From Moniliella sp. 'wahieum' (Eukaryota; Basidiomycota; Moniliellomycetes; Moniliellales; Moniliellaceae), in contig RSEE01000067.1 of NCBI GenBank assembly GCA_003971905.1, positions 186,001 to 250,000 on the forward strand: a stretch of 64,000 nucleotides of DNA, given 5' to 3'. A program made the translations under genes and the position numbers. The notes under the pieces were generated by a model. The model was given only the letters and a program-made list of their open reading frames with translations. It searched no databases and was not told the DNA's origin. Of the stretch, positions 1-10,972 are shown one piece after another; the first letter of the stretch is position 1; each line of letters starts with the position of its first letter.

Positions 1-2156
1 TATGGCCCGTCGCGCCGTGCACGGCCTACCCAACCACGCCGGGCACCGCGAGGGAACGTACAGTGCACCCGAGCAATCCCCCTGGCTCACCGCCGCTGCC
101 GGTGCTGTACGTGCACAAGCGCGGAGGGGAGGTGCTGGAGGATCCAATCACCAATTACGGTGCAGCCCACAGCCAAAAGGAGCGTGACCTGTTGGGTCTC
201 TCACCCTTTTTGCCTAGCAGCGTCCACTCCCTTGCTACCCAGGTGGAGCGTGCCTACACTCAATTTATGCTGCGGCAGCGGATTGCCGTCTCAAGCGACG
301 AAGACGATGGCGAGCTGATGCAGTATACCTTTCTCCGCTCCCTCAAGGACCAAAATTCCGTCTTGTACTATGCTTTGTTGCAGCGCAACCTAAAGGAGAC
401 GTTACGGATCATCTATACGCCTGTTGTGGGCACCGCGATCCAAAACTACTCGCGCATCTTCCGTCGGCCCGATGGTACTTTCCTCTCCTATCCTGCATAC
501 AAGGCAGCCATCGATGCCGCTCGTGGTGATCGCCAGGCTGGGCGGCGATACATCCGTGACGCCATCAGCCACTACGGTCATTTGGATCAGGAAGATGTGG
601 ACTTGCTCACATGTACTGATTCCGAAGGTATCCTCGGCATTGGTGACCAAGGTATGTCTTCCTTCCATCCCCCCCCCTTTTCTCCCTTACAAGCATTTTC
701 TGACGCGCTTTCTTCAGGTGTGGGCGGGATCAACATTGCGATTGGCAAGAACACGATCTATGCGGTTGGGGGTGGGTTTGACCCACAGCGCGCCCTGAGC
801 ATCGGATTAGATGTCGGAACCAACAATGCGTCGCTACTGGCCGACCCAATGTACCTTGGTTGGCGCCACCCGCGCCTGCGCGGGGAAGAGTACGACGCAT
901 TTATGGACGACTATGTGAGTGTGGCCAGTCAAACGTTCCCCCCCCTTCTGCACTTTGAGGACTTTGGCACGCACAATGCCCATCGTCTCATGGAGCGGTA
1001 CCACCAGCAGGGCCGCCGTGCGTTTTGGGACGATGCTGAGGGCACCGCTGCCGTCACCCTGGCTGCGGTCCTTTCGGCCGTCAAGGTGACCCGCTCTACG
1101 CTGCTGGACCAACGGTACGTGATCTTTGGTGCAGGCACCGCCGGCGTTGGGATTGCCACCCAAATCCGGGACGCCATTGCCATTCGTCAAGGGGTCAGCC
1201 AGGAGGAGGCTAGCAAACGGCTCTACCTCATCGATCGTGAGGGTCTCCTGGTTGAGGGTGCACAGGAGCTGCGTGCGGCGCAAGAACCGTTTGCCCGCAC
1301 TCATGAGGAGGTAGCGTCGTGGGCACCAGCTAAGCGGGGCAAGGTTTCTCCCTCCTGGACGTTGTCCGGAACGTGAAGCCTACCGTACTCATTGGCGTAT
1401 CGGGGCAAGGTGCGCGTTTACTGAAGAGGTGGTGAAGGAGATGAGTCGTCATTGCTCAGCCAGCCATCTTCCCCCTGTCCAATCCATCCCGCCTTGCCGA
1501 AGCGCGACCGGACGACATCAATCGTTGGACTGAAGGCAAAGCACTGATCGCCACGGGATCCCCATTCCCGGCCGTACGTCTGCCCAACTCGGACGAGACT
1601 ACCCCATTGCCGAATCGAACAATGCGCTCGCTTTCCCCGGCTTGGCCGGCGGTGTGATCCTCCCCGTTCGCCTCGCTTGAGCAAGAAGATGATTGTGGCT
1701 GGTGTGGATGCGATTGCCTCGCTCTCGCCGGCGTTGGAGAACCCTCGGGCGGCACTCTTGCCTGACCTGGTGGCCGTACGAGACATCAGTATGAAGGTAT
1801 CTGCTGCGGTGGCCCTAGCAGCCAAACACGAAGGCTTGGCCACCGCTCCGCTTCCCGATACCTTGGAAGAAATGGAGAAACTGGCGAGGCATCGGGCATG
1901 GGAACCACTGTATCGCGAGCTCGCCCAGCCGAGGGGGCAGAGCAATGGTCGTGATTCAGGTCGGATGCCTAGTTCAGTCCCTGCAGTGGCCGCGCCTCCT
2001 AACTCTCGCCTGGCCCACCGTTTGCCAGGTTATCCAAAATGTACCATACCCTCATTTCCCGTTATGCGCGTTAAGCTTCCAGACCATATCTATAGGCACT
2101 CGATGCTAGGTCACCCGGTGCGTAACACCTTGTCCAGAGTTGAAACAGTCCCCTGA
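1..2156 (+). CDS. Malic enzyme (malate to pyruvate), 5' partial, frame broken
   Basis: Oxidative decarboxylation of malate to pyruvate, normally mitochondrial in fungi. The N-terminal malic domain is visible from about base 100 ([12 protein letters not shown], then [11 protein letters not shown]). The NAD-binding half shows [16 protein letters not shown] (about 950-1000), [12 protein letters not shown], and the dinucleotide fold [11 protein letters not shown] (about 1120-1160). An intron at 652-717 (66 nt, GTATGT...CAG) restores the conserved [14 protein letters not shown]. After about 1375 the homology continues in other frames: [64 protein letters not shown]. At least four shifts occur there, mostly explained by one lost base in a doubled base. 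Homology fades near 1930; the frame stays open to 2156. No ATG at the left edge fits, and the frame is open to base 3, so the start lies outside the window. NAD versus NADP preference was not judged. Confidence 0.9.
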
Positions 2157-2501
2157 TTGCGACCGACCCTTCTTATGCCATTTGAGACCGTGGGCTCGGT
2201 TTGCTCCGGGAACGATATCATGTCTCTCAGTTCAACGTTCAGTTCCTCCATCCTATAGAGGCAACCACTTTGATGCGTCAACGTCATCTCCTCGTCTGCA
2301 GCCCCACCAACTCCAGCTGACGTGGCTCTCTGGCGCTTGTCCTTAGTATAGTTCAAGGCCGCCCTGCCATGGAGCGACCTTTGCACCTGTGCGCTATACC
2401 GTCGTTCAATCTTGTTAAGGCAACCGTGGATTCTTAGATTCCTGGATTCCTGGTTATTTTTGGGGGGGCATGGCAGGGAAGGGCGGTGAAGGTTCGGTTG
2501 C
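2157..2501. other. Convergent spacer between malic enzyme and PDX1
   Basis: No gene or clear signal is seen here. It holds the 3' flanks of the two convergent genes. Confidence 0.5.
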
Positions 2502-3460
2502 TCACATGTACCCAGCCATCACATCTTCGAACGTGGGCTTGGGTGGCGACGGTTTGGATACCGAAGAGGCCGGTTCGGACGCGGGCTTTGGCGGTGCAAC
2601 CGACTTGTGATTCGCATCGACCAAGCCACCAATAATGAGGGTGCGCAGGGCAGTGCCGGACAACTGGATGGGATCCTCTAGTATCAGTATCTACTCTTCC
2701 ATTTGATAGCGAAGGGAGGACGTACAGGTTCAGCAGTTTTGGAGGGGGCAGCCTTTGTGGGTGCAGGGATCTTCTTTTCTGAAGGAGGAGGGCCGTAAAG
2801 TGTGGCCACGCCACCCTGCGGGGGCTTGTACGTGCCCGTCGGGGACGACGCTTCGCCCAAAAATGCCAGCACGTCGCCCTTGGTCAGAATGCCATGGATC
2901 CCAGTGCCCTTGATCTGCGAGGGGTCCGAGATGTTTTTCTCCACCAAGAGACGGGCGACAGAGGGGAGGTACGGCCGAGGAGGAGGGGGCTGGTGTGTCG
3001 CGGCCTCGTGCGCCACGGACGGTGGCCCTGCTGGGGCAGAAGCAGGTACAGAAGCCGAGGCCGGGGCTGAGGCAGAGGCAGAGGCAGAGGCAGGCGGGTT
3101 TTCGTCTTTGGGCATCTCGATCTTGGTTAAATCGTCCCCTTCCTCGGCGAGCAGCGCAATGATTTGGCCCACAGGAACGTCCTTGGTCCCGTTGGGAACC
3201 AGGATCTTGGCCAGCACACCATCCTCGGGCGCTTCTACGTCCATCGCTGCCTTGTCCGTCTCGATGTCCAGCAACACATCGCCCTGCGCAAATGCCTGAC
3301 CCTCCTTGACCTTCCATTCGGCCAGACCGCCTTCGGTCATGGTGGGACTCATAGCGGGCATGGCCATCTTGGTAATGGCCAGGGGGGCAGGTGTGGTGGA
3401 GAGGGGGCGGGTGAGGCGCGGAGCCAGCCGCAGAACACGGACAGAGAGGATGCTAGCCAT
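2502..3460 (-). CDS. PDX1: Pyruvate dehydrogenase complex component X (E3-binding protein)
   Basis: Tethers dihydrolipoamide dehydrogenase (E3) to the E2 core of the mitochondrial pyruvate dehydrogenase complex. Exon 1 (3460-2726) begins with an Arg/Ser-rich mitochondrial presequence (MASILSVRVLRLAPRL). A lipoyl domain follows with the lipoylation motif DIETDKAAMDVEAP, then an Ala/Ser/Pro linker, then a peripheral-subunit-binding domain (PSVARLLVEKNISDPSQI, GTGIHGILTKGDV). An intron at 2725-2664 (62 nt, GTACGT...CAG) joins exon 2 (2663-2502), encoding LSGTALRTLIIGGLVDANHK and ending TFEDVMAGYM. The product is 298 residues, lacks the acyltransferase domain, and so fits protein X rather than E2. 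The frame is fully intact. The ATG chosen is the one that opens the presequence; an upstream in-frame ATG at 3667 is not preferred. It converges on malic enzyme. Confidence 0.92.
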
Positions 3461-3931
3461 GGCGGCGGAGAGGGAGGTGAGGCGCGCCGGAAGGAGGGGC
3501 AGGAGGAAGGCGAGGAGGTCCCATCCAATATCCCTTGGGCGGCCCCCGAAGATGATCGATGCGATTGGGCATCTAACACACGCGACAAACTTGGACCGGC
3601 CGGCTGGGGCAGCTGGCCGTCCCAACCGAAGCACCGCGCCAGTCTGCCCCGTTCCTCCTGTGCCCACGCACTTCCGCCGCGGTGTTTGTCAGACACGGCA
3701 CGGGCGGAACCAGCGGCCTAGGTTTCAATCTTTTAGGGTAGGAACCCCGCTCGGGCGCTCAGGCGCTCAGGCACGGCGCCGCATCCTCCTCAACAATACC
3801 CACTCGACGGAGCAGATAGCAGAGGGAGCTAGCCTCCAACTAGTAACTATACTTGGACGTTGGAGCCCCCGTCCCATCCCACCCTGAGCGGCCTGTCCGT
3901 CTGGGTGCATTTCCAAAAAGAGGTTGTGCAA
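3461..3931. promoter_or_regulatory. Upstream region of PDX1, cut by the retrotransposon
   Basis: About 470 bp separate the PDX1 start from the copia insertion site. No TATA box or recognised motif was seen. The insertion has displaced whatever lay farther upstream by about 5.9 kb. Confidence 0.4.
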
Positions 3932-3936
3932 CCAAG
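3932..3936. repeat. Target-site duplication, left copy (CCAAG)
   Basis: CCAAG directly abuts the 5' LTR. The same five bases follow the 3' LTR at 9811-9815, the size expected for copia integration. Confidence 0.9.
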
Positions 3937-4152
3937 TGTTGGGACCCGTGGTCCCGTACTTAGGCCAAGGCGCCTCATCACCCTTCACCCCTGATTTGTC
4001 CTCCGAAGCCTCCACGTGTATACTCAGGCTTGTCTGAACCCCTGTCTCTAGGTGTGGCACAAGGCTTAGACCTAACCACCACCATCGCGATTGCATTGCT
4101 CTACATTTCCAGAGGTTCTTCACCCAATCCCTTGGGTTCCTCCGGTCTTACA
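3937..4152 (+). repeat. 5' LTR of the copia element
   Basis: 216 bp, TGTTGGGACC at the start and GGTCTTACA at the end, identical by eye to 9595-9810. Confidence 0.95.
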
Positions 4153-4199
4153 GAGTTACAATCCTCTTGACGCTCAGCCCTGAGCCTTCCACTCTTACA

Positions 4200-5800
4200 C
4201 TCTTCCAATCTTCCACCCACCCATGTCTTGGGTCAACACCTACCTCCCCCCTGTGGGCGCAGCAGCGCCCAACGCCGACGCTGCCGCCCAACTGCTGTCG
4301 GATTACCAGCAAGTCTACAACATTCTACTTCGCAATGCCACTCCCACCCAGAGAGATCCGAATTCCGAATACATGGCCCAGCTCACCGTGTGCAACAACC
4401 ACATGGACTCCCTCACCAAGTTACTACTCCGCTACCGCAACGATGCCTCCGCTGCCGGCCCTATCCACAAGCGCTTGCTCGAACTGCGTAAGCTAATGGC
4501 AAGCATCATGAGCTCTCAGACTCAGGAGTCTTGGTTCAACTCCTCAACCCCTACTTCACCAACTGCCGCCGCAGAAGAAGCACCACTCCCGTCGGAGTTG
4601 ACCACGCCTCCCCGCCGCTGACACCATCGCGTGAATCTACCCCTACACCTCAACCCACCCCCGTGGGCCCCGACAACACCGCGAACGACGTCGCCACCCT
4701 CGCCGACCGCATTCGCAACATGTTCAAATTGTTTCCCGAACACATCACCCTCAAACAGCTACAGGACACTGGTATCAAGCTTGGGTACAGCGAAAAGACG
4801 ACCACAGAAGCCATTGTCATGTTATCATGTGAGAATCCACCCAATGCTAGCAAGAACGAAGGTGCCTTATCGTCAACTCCGGCCGTCGACGACAACCCGT
4901 GGGCTTTGACTCCCGACAAGCTCCTCCGTAGTGCCACTCGCACCAACGTGCCGTACCACGAGCGTTTCCACAACAACAGCTCGTTTTGGTTATGGACCCG
5001 GATCTTCCTCCCTCGTATCCAGATTATCCCTGGAGCGCGTGAGCATCTGGAACAGGGCAAGGCCCTGGACGGGTATAACGCAGAACTGGACGCTCACTTG
5101 GCCAACATTCTACTCCCGTGGATAGACTCCGACGTCGTCCAGCAGATCACCGGCGATGGCACGCCGGCTCTAGGGTCTGCATACTATCATGCTCTGCGTG
5201 ATTTGTACGGCACCGTTTCAGACACTGAGATCTGTGATATCCTCATAAAGGTTCTCACTCTCAAAATGGGCACCAAGTCGGGCCGCCAATACCTGAATGA
5301 GTTCACTGTGGCGGTAACCCAGTACGAGATGACGTCCAAGTCCAAGCTGGACGAGATTGGTCTAGCACAGATGCTACGGAAAGGCGTTACTGATCAGGGG
5401 TGGTTGCACCTCCATCGTAACAGCAGCTACGCCGAATTGCGCCGAGCAGTGAGCGAACTCAAAGGCTCCAACTACGGCAGTACCTCCAGTTCAAGCCCAG
5501 CTCCCTCCAGTACGGCCCCTTCGGAAGCCACGTCGCACAGCCAAACAAGCAGTACGGTGACAGGCCGCGGACGAGGCCGAGGTGGCAGCGGGTACAGAGG
5601 AAGTCACCGTGGTGGCCAACGTGGCGGCCACTTTAGCCGGCCGGCTACGACAGCCCAGACCACCTCATCTGCCCATGCAGTAACCCCTATGGCAGCCACT
5701 ACACCACCCGAGTCAGCCACATCGACTGAAACGGAGTCTGTCGTGTCCACAATCCCTCCTCACCCCTACTAGGACAGCGCGGGAGGCCCTAAGCCAGCCA
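4200..5800 (+). mobile_element. Gag-like region of the copia element
   Basis: A helical capsid-like region typical of copia Gag, followed by an Arg/Gly-rich nucleic-acid-binding tail and a Ser/Thr/Pro-rich end. Extent is given to the nearest 100 bp. Fossil element; described by family parts only. Confidence 0.75.
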
Positions 5801-7500
5801 ACCTCCCTGCGCAACACGATTCAGGTGCGAGACCATCCGTATTCAATGAACGAAGTGCGTTTATCAATCTTCGTCCACACCGCGAGCCCATAGCAGTGGC
5901 AAACGGACAGATCGCATACACTGAAGGCATTGGCACCATCTCTATGTACATTCAAACCCAGAACGGAGCCCCTATCCGCATCCACCTACCCGGCAGCTTG
6001 TACTGCCCCACCTTCCCGACCAACCTGCTCAGCGCTTACCATCTATCTGTCGCAGGCATTGGCAGCTGGATCCCTCCAGGTGGCCATGGTCTCTATCTCG
6101 GACGACACGGCGAACCTTTTCGTCTCGCCGCCGACTCAAGCTATTCCCTTACTCTGGCGCCCAATACGACAGCCACAGCCAACAGCGCCACTTCGCTACT
6201 CAACCTTGATGCAACCCTGGTCAAGGTGAAAAACGCCCACATCCGATGGAATCATGCACCTCTAGATCAACTTTCATCCCTCACGTCGGATGACCCAGCA
6301 TTCGAACGGGTCAACAGTGGCGACATCGCTTTAGTCCGGTCCTCGTGGCACTGTGCACCATGCGCATTAAGCAGAGCCACTGCCCCACCTCACGCCACGA
6401 CTGGACGCCCAATCCGAACCATTCGCCCTTTCTCTCTCCTCCACCTCGACGTCCTTGACATATCCCGCCAAGGCGGCGGGGGTCATACTTACGCCCTTAT
6501 CATTGTCGACGACTTTACGCGGTATACCTGGACGCTACCCCTGGTGTCCAAGGGTGATGCCACAGCCGAACTTCAAGCCTTCATCCGGCGCGAGCATCGC
6601 CAACATCCCGACCGCCCCCTTCAGACGGTCCGCTCTGACAATGCGCCTGAACTCACCACCGCAATGGACGAGTTTTACTGCGAGCTGGGAGTAGTGAGCG
6701 AGCGCACCAATCCTGGCGAAAGTGCGTCCAATGGGGTCGCCGAACGCGCCATAAGATCGATTACGGATCGCGCTCGACTCATGGTAATCGCCAACAGATT
6801 GACTCCCGACGAGTGGTGGGAACACAGCTTGTTGGCGGCCACATATGCACACAACCAGTCGCCGCCGAAAGCACTGGGTGGGGACAGCCGATTTGTCCGG
6901 TACCATGGCTTTAAACCCTCCCTTCGCATGCGCGGTTTTGGCACTCTTGCCTACCTGCACCTATTGCCCAACCAACGCGAGGGCGGCAAACTTGGTCCGC
7001 GGGCCGTCCCAGCAATGTTGGTGGGTTACGGGCACGGCCGCGGTTCGAAGGGGTGGCTCTTTGCCATCCACCAGGACGACGGCCAAGTTGGATTCCGTTG
7101 GAAAAAGCCGTCCACCTGGACACATGTCCCGTACACCACCGAATATCCCACGCACTTTCATCTGGACCCCCTTGTCCCTGCTGGTGGCGGAGAGGTGCGG
7201 GGGGGCGGAGAAATGGGTGCTGGTGGGAAGTCAGACAGCTCCCCACCCCGGCGTGTGCGTTTTGCGATAGATGAACTGACCCGCGATACTAATGGTAAGA
7301 AAGACAATGCCCCCCATGGAAAAAGAAAATTAAAAGAACGAAAAACAGAGGCACATCGCCCGGCTCAAGCCAACGAAAATGAGAATTCAGAGCCTGGCCC
7401 CACTCCCACCAACTCCAACCCCCCACATGTATCCCCCCAACCTGTTGCATCTGACCCCGCAGGCATGGCACAACGCGCAGGCAAAGCAAGCCGAAGAAAA
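5800..7500 (+). mobile_element. Protease-integrase region of the copia element
   Basis: An aspartic-protease-like stretch comes first, then an integrase with the zinc-binding H/C region near 6.25-6.4 kb and the DDE core near 6.45-6.8 kb (LHLDVLD, VRSDNAPE, GESASNGVAERA). A basic, proline-rich tail follows. Extent is rounded. Confidence 0.88.
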
Positions 7501-7849
7501 TGAAACTATCACAGAAGATGCCGTTGACACTGGCCACCAAGTCCTGTTTTCCCCTCCCTCTTCCACTTCCCCTTCCTCTCCCGCCCTATCCCCCTCCCCT
7601 CTCTCCCCCACCGACACGCTCGCCCCCGTGACCGTGCCCCTGACCGATACAGCCGTCCCCGCACTCGTGCGTCGCAATCCCGTTCGCCAAGCGCGTATCA
7701 ACGCTCCACCCCTCGACTGTCCATTCCAGCCAACGACAATTTGCGCGATGGCACCTTTTCCCTGCTCGTCAACAAGGCCCCTAGCATCTTTGGCAACCCG
7801 GCCGCCCTCTCCGCCCTAGGAATGCAGGCTTTGGTGAGTATTTTCGGAC

Positions 7850-9530
7850 CACGCCGGACACATCCATGCTACCTGCTTCGGAGCCAAGCTCGCCCCCCAT
7901 CGCACTCGCAATCGAATCCGCGGCAAGTGACACCGAGGTCATACTGACCACCGATGGGGTCCCGGTGGCCCCCAAGAACATCAAGAAGTTGGTGGGTCAC
8001 CCTGCCTTTGATGGCGTACTCGAGGCAATGCGCCTCGAGCTTCGGCGTTTTGACGAGCGTGACGTGAAGGAAGTTGTACCCATCCCCCCAGGGATCAAAC
8101 CCCTTCCCGGCATGTGGGTCATAGGTACTAAGACGGATGCGGATGCTAACTTCCTCAAGTACCGTGCCCGCTACGTTGTGGGAGGGCACCGGCAAGTTCC
8201 TGGCACATGGGCGAAATCTTTTGCTCCTGCCGTTCGTACTGCTGCCGTCAACACGCTAATTGCGTTGGCCGAAGCTGATGGCCTCCACTTATTTTCTGCC
8301 GATGTGGAAGCTGCCTACCTCTATGCCGATATCAACGAGCTCGTCTATGTTCGACCACCCCCCTTCTTACCAGAAGCGCCCGGTCATTGCTGGAGACTCA
8401 AGAAAAGTCTCTATGGCCTGCACCAGAGCGGGGCCAACTTTGGAGATTGGCTCCGCACTTTCCTTTGCGACCGACTCCACTTCACTAGCCTAAAATCAGA
8501 GCCTTGCCTGTTCATACGTCGCACCGAACCTCTTGGCCTGATCCTAATCGCCGTCCACACTGACGACTTTTTGGTCGCGTGTCGGTCCCAAGAAGCGTAT
8601 GATGAATTCTTAGTGGAATTAAGGCGCAGCATCCAAATTAAGTCCAACGGCCCCCTACGTTTCCATCTCGGCTGCCAATACGACCGTATCGATGGACGAC
8701 TGTACATCAGCCAACCCAAATTCATCGCTGAGACGCTTGCCGCGCATGACATATCACCTCACCGGCCCCGCTACCTTCCAATCGGCCACCAACTTCCGCC
8801 TCCCAAGCGACCCGAACACGAAAAGCGTGCCACTCGAGACGAGCACCGTGCCTACCGTTCTATTGTCGGATCCAGCTTGTGGGCGGCTCGTATGTCCCGG
8901 CCTGATGCCCTCTTTGCGGCTACCTTTTTAGCGCGGTTTATGGACGACCCGTCCGCCGCCCACCGACGCGCAGCGGAGGACCTATTACGTTTCTTCGCCG
9001 GTACGTCTGACTACTCTTTGTGCCTCACACCCAACCGATCTCGCCCTCTACTCGAGCTGCACACCGATGCCTCCTTTGCATCAGACAAGAGCAACTCTCA
9101 CTCCGTTTCGGGCCATGTTGTTTTTGTTTTCGGTGTGCCTGTATCCTGGGGCTCCAAGTCCCAAAATCAAGGTGTGAGCAACACAGCAGCATCTGAATAC
9201 CTAGCCATGGGAGATGGCCTTCGAGATGCTCTATTCATTCGCAACATACTGTTTGAACTTGGTGTCTGCAAGGCTAATCACCCGATTGAGCTCTTTGTTG
9301 ACAACACCGCTGCCAAAGCGTTGGCCGAAAAGCTCGGAAGCCTAGGCAAAATACGGGAGATTGACGTCTCGTACCACGAGGTGCGGGAACGCATCCACCG
9401 AGGCGAAATTAAAGTCCACTACACTCCAGGTGCACACCATCTCCCTGACTGGTTCACCAAACCTCTTTCTCTTCCCAAGATCATTTCTGCGCGTAACAAT
9501 TTCGATTTGGCTTCTCTTTCCTCGCGCTGA
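7850..9530 (+). mobile_element. Reverse transcriptase-RNase H region of the copia element
   Basis: Copia-type reverse transcriptase with the polymerase aspartates in HTDDFLVA, then RNase H beginning at LELHTDASF and containing ASEYLAMGDGLRDALFIRN and FVDNTAAKALA. Extent is rounded. Confidence 0.92.
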
Positions 9531-9594
9531 TCCCCTTTCTACTTTTCTTTTGTTGATGGCCAACGGGCTTCTTTCGTTCCCTTGGCCCGGGGGG

Positions 9595-9810
9595 TGTTGG
9601 GACCCGTGGTCCCGTACTTAGGCCAAGGCGCCTCATCACCCTTCACCCCTGATTTGTCCTCCGAAGCCTCCACGTGTATACTCAGGCTTGTCTGAACCCC
9701 TGTCTCTAGGTGTGGCACAAGGCTTAGACCTAACCACCACCATCGCGATTGCATTGCTCTACATTTCCAGAGGTTCTTCACCCAATCCCTTGGGTTCCTC
9801 CGGTCTTACA
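9595..9810 (+). repeat. 3' LTR of the copia element
   Basis: 216 bp, identical by eye to the 5' LTR. A G-rich tract (CCCGGGGGG) directly precedes it, in the place expected for the polypurine tract. Confidence 0.95.
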
Positions 9811-9815
9811 CCAAG
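9811..9815. repeat. Target-site duplication, right copy (CCAAG)
   Basis: CCAAG directly follows the 3' LTR and matches 3932-3936. Confidence 0.9.
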
Positions 9816-9932
9816 GGCTGTTGGAGATTGGTGATACATATGGGTGTGTATGCTGAGCGCGGGAGAAACAGGAGGAAGAAACCCGCCATTGAGGTAGCTG
9901 CGATAGTTCAGGTGGAGAAACATGGGTCGTGC

Positions 9933-10722
9933 CTACTCGTAGGTCACATGCATAAGATGATCCGGTTCTGGAGGAAGAACGTTTAGCTGCAGCTCTGGGC
10001 TAGGGAGCGGGTGGTACGTACTGCGTGCCAGGCAAAGCGGGCAGCCCGGGACAAAGCCAAGGGTGACCTTGGGTGTGCCGCGGGTGTGGACGGCCGAGCA
10101 GGTTGAGAGAGGAGGATGCGCGGCAGGCGGTACACTGGCACCCAAGACAGGCGACGAAGCAGGAGCTGGAGGTACACTCTGCTCCAGCTCCAGCATGGTC
10201 TCATCCCCTTCTCGTCGTGAGAACCTCAATTCCCCCTGATCCGCGGGGGGAAACGGACAGCCCGAGACGAATTGCAGTCCGAGCTCAGGGGGGACGAGAG
10301 AGGGAGAGGGAGAAGGGGCAGGTGTCCTGAAGGCCAAGGTGGACAGCGCAAAGTGATCAGAGGTCGGCTTGCTTGGGTTGGGCTGGGAAAGGCGGGGGAA
10401 ATTGGGGACGGGTGCGAGGCTGGATGGGAGAGGGGGGAAGGTAGGCGAGTGAAGGGGGTGGGCGCACAGAGGGGCGGAGGGTGAAAACGTTTATTGGAGG
10501 TGGTGGCGTCGCCCAGGTCCATGCCTTCGTCATCCACCTCAGCAAAAGCACGTTTGGCACGGCGCGCCCATCGGCATCGCCGCTTGCATCATTGTGAGAG
10601 ATAGAGGAGAGGGGAGGGGACGGGTTGGCGGCAGGGGTAAAGCCAGAGTCGAGGTGGATGATAGAACCGATGGAAGCCGATGTAGATGAAGCTAGAAAAG
10701 TGCAGAGCAACCACGCCCCCAC
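9933..10722 (-). CDS. Uncharacterised, largely disordered protein
   Basis: Not recognised. Several overlapping minus-strand frames carry protein-like, Pro/Ser-rich sequence: SIIHLDSGFTPAANPSPPLS, then DDEGMDLGDATTSNKRFHPP, then GELRFSRREGDETMLELEQ. The C-terminus contains a Cys pair (GFVPGCPLCLARSTYHPL) before the stop near 9933. The frame changes suggest the same small indels seen elsewhere in the window. The retrotransposon lies about 120 bp beyond the stop, in its 3' flank. The start is unknown; 10722 is the outermost candidate. A regulatory protein of the nucleus would fit the composition, but that is a guess. Confidence 0.4.
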
Positions 10723-10972
10723 TCAAACCCCGAGCGCCTCAAATAAACCACAGGGCATGCTAGGGTTAATCTTAAAAGAGCTAATGCACCCAACCCTACT
10801 TCATTCCATGGGTGATCATCGATGGGTACCTCAATATTCAGTTCGAATAGTCAGTTCTTCACATGTTGTAACTATGTTGGGGACTATTCTGCTCTCGGCC
10901 GATTTGTTCTTATGCACCCTACTCCCTGTTAGCGCCGTACTGCTGTAACGCCATGTGCATGGACCAATTGAT

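Larger units (their letters stand above)
3937..9810 (+). mobile_element. Ty1/copia LTR retrotransposon, young, near-complete layout
   Basis: A full-length element with 216-bp direct LTRs at both ends, each starting TG and ending CA, flanked by the 5-bp target duplication CCAAG. The internal order is gag-like region, integrase core, reverse transcriptase, RNase H. Integrase before reverse transcriptase is the copia order (Pseudoviridae type), as opposed to Ty3/gypsy. The two LTRs look identical base for base, so insertion was recent. It looks whole in layout but carries about three breaks in its coding part. It sits between the PDX1 upstream region and the 3' flank of the next minus-strand gene, so it interrupts no coding sequence that I can see. 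Confidence 0.95.
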
